Below are positions 60,426 to 64,000 of a stretch of DNA of 64,000 bases, piece after piece; within the stretch, counting starts at the first letter, position 1, and every line of letters starts with the position of its first letter. Origin of the DNA: VRUE01 sp035605695. Lineage in GTDB: Bacteria > Actinomycetota > Thermoleophilia > Solirubrobacterales > 70-9. The stretch spans positions 1-64,000 of the forward strand of contig DATNGZ010000030.1 of NCBI GenBank assembly GCA_035605695.1, read 5' to 3'. Made by a program: the position numbers and the translations under genes. Under the pieces are notes generated by a model. That model searched no databases, was not told where the DNA came from, and saw only the letters and a list, made by a program, of their open reading frames with translations.

Positions 60426-60770
60426 TCAGCGCACCTGGAACGAGCCCGAGCGGAGATAGGTCGCCAGCATCTCGAGCGCGTGCACCGTTGGTGGGTGGAG
60501 CGGCTTCGGCGGTGCTGCGAACGGGATCAGATCGCGCTCTGAGACTGTGACCCCGGCCTCCTCGGCAAGCTCATCGATCGCGGTTTGGGCAAAGCTCCCG
60601 CCTGCCTCAGCGGCGCCGGCGGGCAGACACCAGGTTCCGTCGTCGGCGCGCTTGGTCAGGAGGACGCGCTGATCTTTCTGCTGCAAGGCGATCATCGCGC
60701 CAGGCATGAGGACGAGGTCGTTGCCCACTGCCTGTCGAAGTCGCCAAAGGTAGGAGTCTCGATAGCCCAT
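60426..60770 (-). CDS. Nudix-fold protein with degenerate Nudix box
   Basis: A 114-residue protein from ATG 60770. LTKRADDGTWCLPAGAAEAG then SFAQTAIDELAEEAGV aligns with a Nudix box, but the first glutamate reads Gly and the RE pair reads DE, while EEAGV is kept. The C-terminal part is shorter than usual. It follows the methyltransferase gene by 2 nt. Activity uncertain. Confidence 0.72.
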   Translation of the reverse strand: MGYRDSYLWRLRQAVGNDLVLMPGAMIALQQKDQRVLLTKRADDGTWCLPAGAAEAGGSFAQTAIDELAEEAGVTVSERDLIPFAAPPKPLHPPTVHALEMLATYLRSGSFQVR

Positions 60771-60772
60771 GC

Positions 60773-61534
60773 TCAGCCGACTCGGTTGAGTTCGGAGACG
60801 ACCAGTCGCAGCCCGACGTCCAGCTCGGGCTGCTGGCGCAGGTGGCCGTAGCGCTGCTCCCAGGCTCCACTCTTCAGGTCGGCGGCGAGGCGCTTCCTGC
60901 CCGCTTGCCTCGCCTCCTCGGAGATTCCCTGCCAGACCCACATCGGTCTCACGACATCGTCATCGAGGAGCATCTCGGGCCTCGACCAGAGCGCCGCGAA
61001 GAAGTGGTCTTGGCAGTCTCGCGGCACAGGGAGGGGAGAGGTCGTCGTCGCCGGCAGCATCGCCGTCAGCTCGCGGCTGCCCGCCCAGGACGGTCGCTTC
61101 AGCTCCAGCATCGCCGGGAAGTACTCAGCGGTGATCCAGAGGCTCTCCAGCGCCGCGGGGTCGAACGCCACCATCACTATGCGCAGCCGCGCGACCCGCT
61201 GCATCTCGCTCAGCCCGGCGCTCAGGTCAGCCCAGTGGTGGGCGGTCAGCACCCCCATCGCCGCATCGAAGGAGTCGTCGTCGAACGGCAGTGATTCGGC
61301 CCTTGCCTGAACGACGGGCGCGGCGCCAGCGGGCCGCTGGGAGATCATCTCGGCGGAGGGCTCGACCGCCGTAACCCCACGGTTGCTCGGCTCGTAGGAG
61401 CCGGTGCCCGCTCCCACGTTGACGACAGTGCGCGCATCGCCCAGGGCCTCCTCGATTCGCGCCGCGATTCGTGGGTCGCCATGACGGTGTTCGCGGTAGC
61501 CAACGCCGATGCGGTCATAGATGGCTTCTGCCAT
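60773..61534 (-). CDS. Class I SAM-dependent methyltransferase
   Basis: A 253-residue Methyltransf_11-like enzyme. VVNVGAGTGSYEPSNRGVTA near residue 37 is the SAM loop, AVEPSAEMISQRP the acidic strand 2, and LPFDDDSFDAAMGVLTAHHW near 83 motif II/III. Substrate unknown. Operonic with the Nudix-like gene and divergent from ogt. Confidence 0.87.
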   Translation of the reverse strand: MAEAIYDRIGVGYREHRHGDPRIAARIEEALGDARTVVNVGAGTGSYEPSNRGVTAVEPSAEMISQRPAGAAPVVQARAESLPFDDDSFDAAMGVLTAHHWADLSAGLSEMQRVARLRIVMVAFDPAALESLWITAEYFPAMLELKRPSWAGSRELTAMLPATTTSPLPVPRDCQDHFFAALWSRPEMLLDDDVVRPMWVWQGISEEARQAGRKRLAADLKSGAWEQRYGHLRQQPELDVGLRLVVSELNRVG

Positions 61535-61595
61535 CGGGCCACTGTAAAGAGCCGCGATCTCACGTTTCGACCGGCCGGGGCGTTTAGCTACTTAG

Positions 61596-62141
61596 ATGAG
61601 TTCTTCTGGCTGGACGATCTGCGAGAGCCCAATCGGGCCGTTGGCCGTGGTCGCGGGATCGACGGGCATCACGAATATCCACTTCGACGGCCACACCCCG
61701 CGGCTCCCGGAGGCGGCGCGACGGCCACTGCCCGATGCGATCGCTCAACTCGACGCCTACTTTGCCGGTGAGCGACGGGCCTTTGAGCTGGACCTCGAGC
61801 TTCGCGGAGATCCTTTGCAGAGGGCGGTCTGGGGCCAGCTGCTCGAGATCGCCTACGGCGAGACGACGACCTACGGCCAGATCGCCAAGCGGATTGATGA
61901 GGCCCTCTACGACTCCGAGCTTGAGCCCTACAGGCGACCGCGGGTCGTCGGCGCGGCGATCGGTCGCAATCCCGTCCCGGTCATGGTGCCCTGCCACCGG
62001 GTGATCGGCGCTGACGGCTCGCTCACCGGTTACTTCGGTGGCGTGGAACGCAAGAAGGTGCTGCTGGAGCTGGAGGGCGTACGCCTCGGCGGCGGAGCTC
62101 CCGAACCGGCTGCGGCGAAAGATCAGCTGGCGATGCTTTAG
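61596..62141 (+). CDS. ogt: Methylated-DNA-protein-cysteine methyltransferase
   Basis: DNA repair protein of 181 residues that removes O6-alkylguanine by transfer to its own cysteine. VPVMVPCHRVIGADGSLTGY near residue 128 contains the PCHRV active site, and TTYGQIAKRI the DNA-binding helix region. N-terminal domain of Ogt type is present. A hairpin follows the stop. Confidence 0.94.
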   Translation: MSSSGWTICESPIGPLAVVAGSTGITNIHFDGHTPRLPEAARRPLPDAIAQLDAYFAGERRAFELDLELRGDPLQRAVWGQLLEIAYGETTTYGQIAKRIDEALYDSELEPYRRPRVVGAAIGRNPVPVMVPCHRVIGADGSLTGYFGGVERKKVLLELEGVRLGGGAPEPAAAKDQLAML

Positions 62142-62147
62142 CTATCG

Positions 62148-62181
62148 TCACTCCCCGCCGCGTCGCCGCGGCAGGGAGTGA
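62148..62181. terminator. Bidirectional hairpin terminator
   Basis: TCACTCCC pairs with GGGAGTGA, continued after one mismatch by GCCGCG with CGCGGC, closing a TCGC loop. It sits between the convergent ogt and TIG/PASTA genes. Confidence 0.65.
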
Positions 62182-62199
62182 GGAGCGGGTGGGACGGTC

Positions 62200-63249
62200 C
62201 TACGACTTACCCACCGTCAGCTTCACTTTGGTTCCCGGCGCCAGCACCTTGCCGGGCTTCGGGCTCTGCTTGATCACCTTGCCGGGCTTGCCCTTGCGGC
62301 GGGTGATCTTGCCGGTCTTGCAATCGGCGCGGCCGATCGCCTTCTTGGCGGCCTTGACCTTCTTGCCCTTCAGCTTGGGAACGACGCAGCCTTCGTAGAA
62401 GAAGCGGTCGTTCTTGACTTCGGGGCTAGTGCCGGCGAGGGTGGTTGCCGTCACCTCGACCGAACCGACTTTGGTGCTGGCCGGGGCAACTGCGGTGATC
62501 TGAGTTTCCGATTCGGCTTTGAAGCTGGTCGCCGCCAGGTCGCCGAATTTGACCGCGCTGGCGCCGCCCAGGTTGGTGCCGGTGATTTTGATGCTGGTGC
62601 CACCGACGACCGAGCCGAAGTCCGGGGTGATCGAGGTGATCGCGGGTGCGGGCTGAACTTCGGCGCTGAGCTCGATCTCCTGTCCGGCAACCCCTCCGCT
62701 TGGGGCTACCGTCGCGCCGTCGAACGGGGGCGGGAAGATGAAGCCGTAGCTGGCCCCCGCGACCGTCGCGATGCCGATTTTGTCGGCGGCGTTGGTCGGG
62801 TCGACCCCGATCAGGTCGCCTGCCTGGACCGGCAGGTTCGCGGTGAAGGTCTGCAGACCGCCTCCCGCCGCGGGGGTGACCGGGTTGCTTGTGCCCGCCG
62901 CCATGTAGCCGCCCGTGCCGTTGGGCCGCAGCACCCGCAGGACGAAGGGGCCGCCTTCGGCGTCCTGCATCCGCCAGCGCACGATCGCGCCGGTTGCCGG
63001 CGAGGTCAGGTTGGCGCCTTTCTCCGGCAACGCCGTGTTGAAGAAGGTCTCCACTGAGCCGAACGCAGTGGGACTTGATCCCGGCGGCAGAACGCTGCCG
63101 ACGGTGATCGTCGCCGCCTGCGCCGCGGTTGCCAGCAGCGCGCAGGCGCTCATCGCCGCGATTGCGAGAACGCTAAGTAGCCCCAACATCCCGTGCCGCG
63201 TGCCTGAATCGGCATTGGCACCGTCTCCGTGTCGTTGTCGACACTCCAT
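62200..63249 (-). CDS. Secreted protein with IPT/TIG and PASTA domains
   Basis: A 349-residue exported protein. A signal peptide lies around residues 20-45 (LGLLSVLAIAAMSACALLAT). Residues about 200-283 form an IPT/TIG immunoglobulin-like domain (ITSITPDFGSVVGGTSIKIT, GTNLGGASAVKFG). The C-terminal 60 residues form a basic PASTA-like domain (VVPKLKGKKVKAAKKAI, KVIKQSPKPGKVLAPGTKV). This domain order is common in Solirubrobacterales surface proteins. It may bind cell-wall material. Confidence 0.82.
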   Translation of the reverse strand: MECRQRHGDGANADSGTRHGMLGLLSVLAIAAMSACALLATAAQAATITVGSVLPPGSSPTAFGSVETFFNTALPEKGANLTSPATGAIVRWRMQDAEGGPFVLRVLRPNGTGGYMAAGTSNPVTPAAGGGLQTFTANLPVQAGDLIGVDPTNAADKIGIATVAGASYGFIFPPPFDGATVAPSGGVAGQEIELSAEVQPAPAITSITPDFGSVVGGTSIKITGTNLGGASAVKFGDLAATSFKAESETQITAVAPASTKVGSVEVTATTLAGTSPEVKNDRFFYEGCVVPKLKGKKVKAAKKAIGRADCKTGKITRRKGKPGKVIKQSPKPGKVLAPGTKVKLTVGKS

Positions 63250-63308
63250 CTACCTGCCTCCTTAGGTTTTGCCCCGGGCCCCTGCGGCTAACGGAACAGT
63301 TCGGAGTC

Positions 63309-64000
63309 TCAAACCACTCGGGTGCCGAAGGTTGCGGGGGCCGGCGCCTCGCCGAGGCTGGAGCGGAAGCGTCCGCGGTACTCGGCGGGGCCGACGCCGA
63401 GGGTCCGCAGAAAGGCGCGGCGCATGGTCTCCGGGCTGCCGAAGCCGCAGCGACCGGCGATGGCGTCAACCGGGGTGGGGCTGTTCTCGAGCAGCTCGCG
63501 GGCGGCCTCGACCCGGACGCGCTCGGTGAAGCGGGCCGGGGTCGTCCCGGTCTGGGCGGAGAAAAGTCGACGCAGGTGGCGCTCCGACAAGGATGCCCGC
63601 TGGGCCAGCCGGGGGAGGCGGTGATCGCCCGCGGGGTCGGCGGCGATGCGGTCGAGGATCGCGCGGATCGGCGGGGCGACGCCAGCGGGGAGCGCCAGGC
63701 GCTCGGAGAACTGGGACTGGCCGCCGGGTCGCTGCAGGAACATCACGGTCCAGCGCGCCACCGTCCGCGCGATCTCGGGTCCGTGGTCCTCCTCGACCAG
63801 GGCGAGGGCGAGGTCCATGCCGGCGGTCATCCCGGCCGAGGTCGCGATCGGCCCGTCGCGGACGAAGATCCGGTCGGGCTCGACGCGGACGTTGGGATGG
63901 CGGCGGGCCAGCTCCTCGCAGAACGCCCAGTGCGTGGTCGCCGCCCGGCCCTCGAGCAGGCCGGCCTCGGCGAGCAGAAAGGCACCGGCGCAGACCGAGC
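63309..64000 (-). CDS. GlxA family AraC-type regulator, 5'-truncated by window edge
   Basis: The visible 230 residues contain the end of a DJ-1/PfpI-like domain (SVCAGAFLLAEAGLLEGRAA with the elbow cysteine, IATSAGMTAGMDLALALVEE) and a complete AraC-type DNA-binding domain (ASLSERHLRRLFSAQTGTTP, AIAGRCGFGSPETMRRAFLR). This is the GlxA/FtrA layout. The N-terminus lies beyond the window. Confidence 0.9.
   Translation of the reverse strand, partial: SVCAGAFLLAEAGLLEGRAATTHWAFCEELARRHPNVRVEPDRIFVRDGPIATSAGMTAGMDLALALVEEDHGPEIARTVARWTVMFLQRPGGQSQFSERLALPAGVAPPIRAILDRIAADPAGDHRLPRLAQRASLSERHLRRLFSAQTGTTPARFTERVRVEAARELLENSPTPVDAIAGRCGFGSPETMRRAFLRTLGVGPAEYRGRFRSSLGEAPAPATFGTRVV

Overview
The window is 64 kb of GC-rich chromosome with many GTG and TTG starts, short intergenic gaps and frequent 1-4 nt gene overlaps. 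Gene content (alkylsulfatase plus acyl-CoA catabolism, a PduO-type cobalamin adenosyltransferase, a DUF1015 protein, secreted TIG/PASTA proteins, large ATPase-LuxR regulators, promoters resembling SigB/SigF sites) points to a soil actinobacterium, most likely in or near Solirubrobacterales (Thermoleophilia). The taxonomic placement is inference. No rRNA, IS element, phage module or CRISPR array was found.

Layout. 1-7337: a minus-strand acyl-CoA catabolic block (aminotransferase IV, acyl-CoA dehydrogenase, enoyl-CoA hydratase, cupin, 3-hydroxyacyl-CoA dehydrogenase, alkylsulfatase; thiolase upstream) interrupted by a low-GC SIR2-like gene split at a C6 tract. 7.4-11.8 kb: housekeeping enzymes and a DUF1015 protein. 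11.85-14.7 kb: tRNA-Pro followed by a compact island of a candidate RiPP leader peptide, a graspetide-type ATP-grasp ligase and a TIR-like/EgtD-like methyltransferase fusion. 14.8-32.3 kb: mostly core genes with tRNA-Arg and tRNA-His, a divergent sulfotransferase/sulfatase pair, and small stress-type membrane proteins. 32.3-36.4 kb: a decaying accessory stretch after tRNA-His (NhaA pseudogene, secreted protein, unknowns). 36.4-39.9 kb: TetR/P450 pair, ZIP and Nramp-like transporters. 40-44.3 kb: a sugar ABC importer operon without its ATPase, ending in a glycosidase-like enzyme. 44.3-49.8 kb: a GGDEF/degenerate HD-GYP protein and a LuxR ATPase regulator. 49.8-64 kb: mixed enzymes, a TetR-controlled frameshifted DUF2867 gene with twin operators, a HepT/MntA toxin-antitoxin pair, a class III cyclase, and a gene that reads as a bacterial gasdermin without a neighbouring protease.

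Working together. The 1-7337 block could release an alcohol from an alkyl sulfate and degrade it by beta-oxidation. At least four sites of the form GTTT-N14-16-GGGTA precede small membrane-protein genes and the sugar importer, suggesting a shared general-stress sigma regulon. Several independent immunity-like elements (SIR2-like, TIR-like fusion, gasdermin-like, HepT/MntA) are scattered rather than clustered. The most novel candidates are the 12.06-14.71 kb ATP-grasp/TIR-methyltransferase cassette and the orphan gasdermin at 57.16-58.03 kb.
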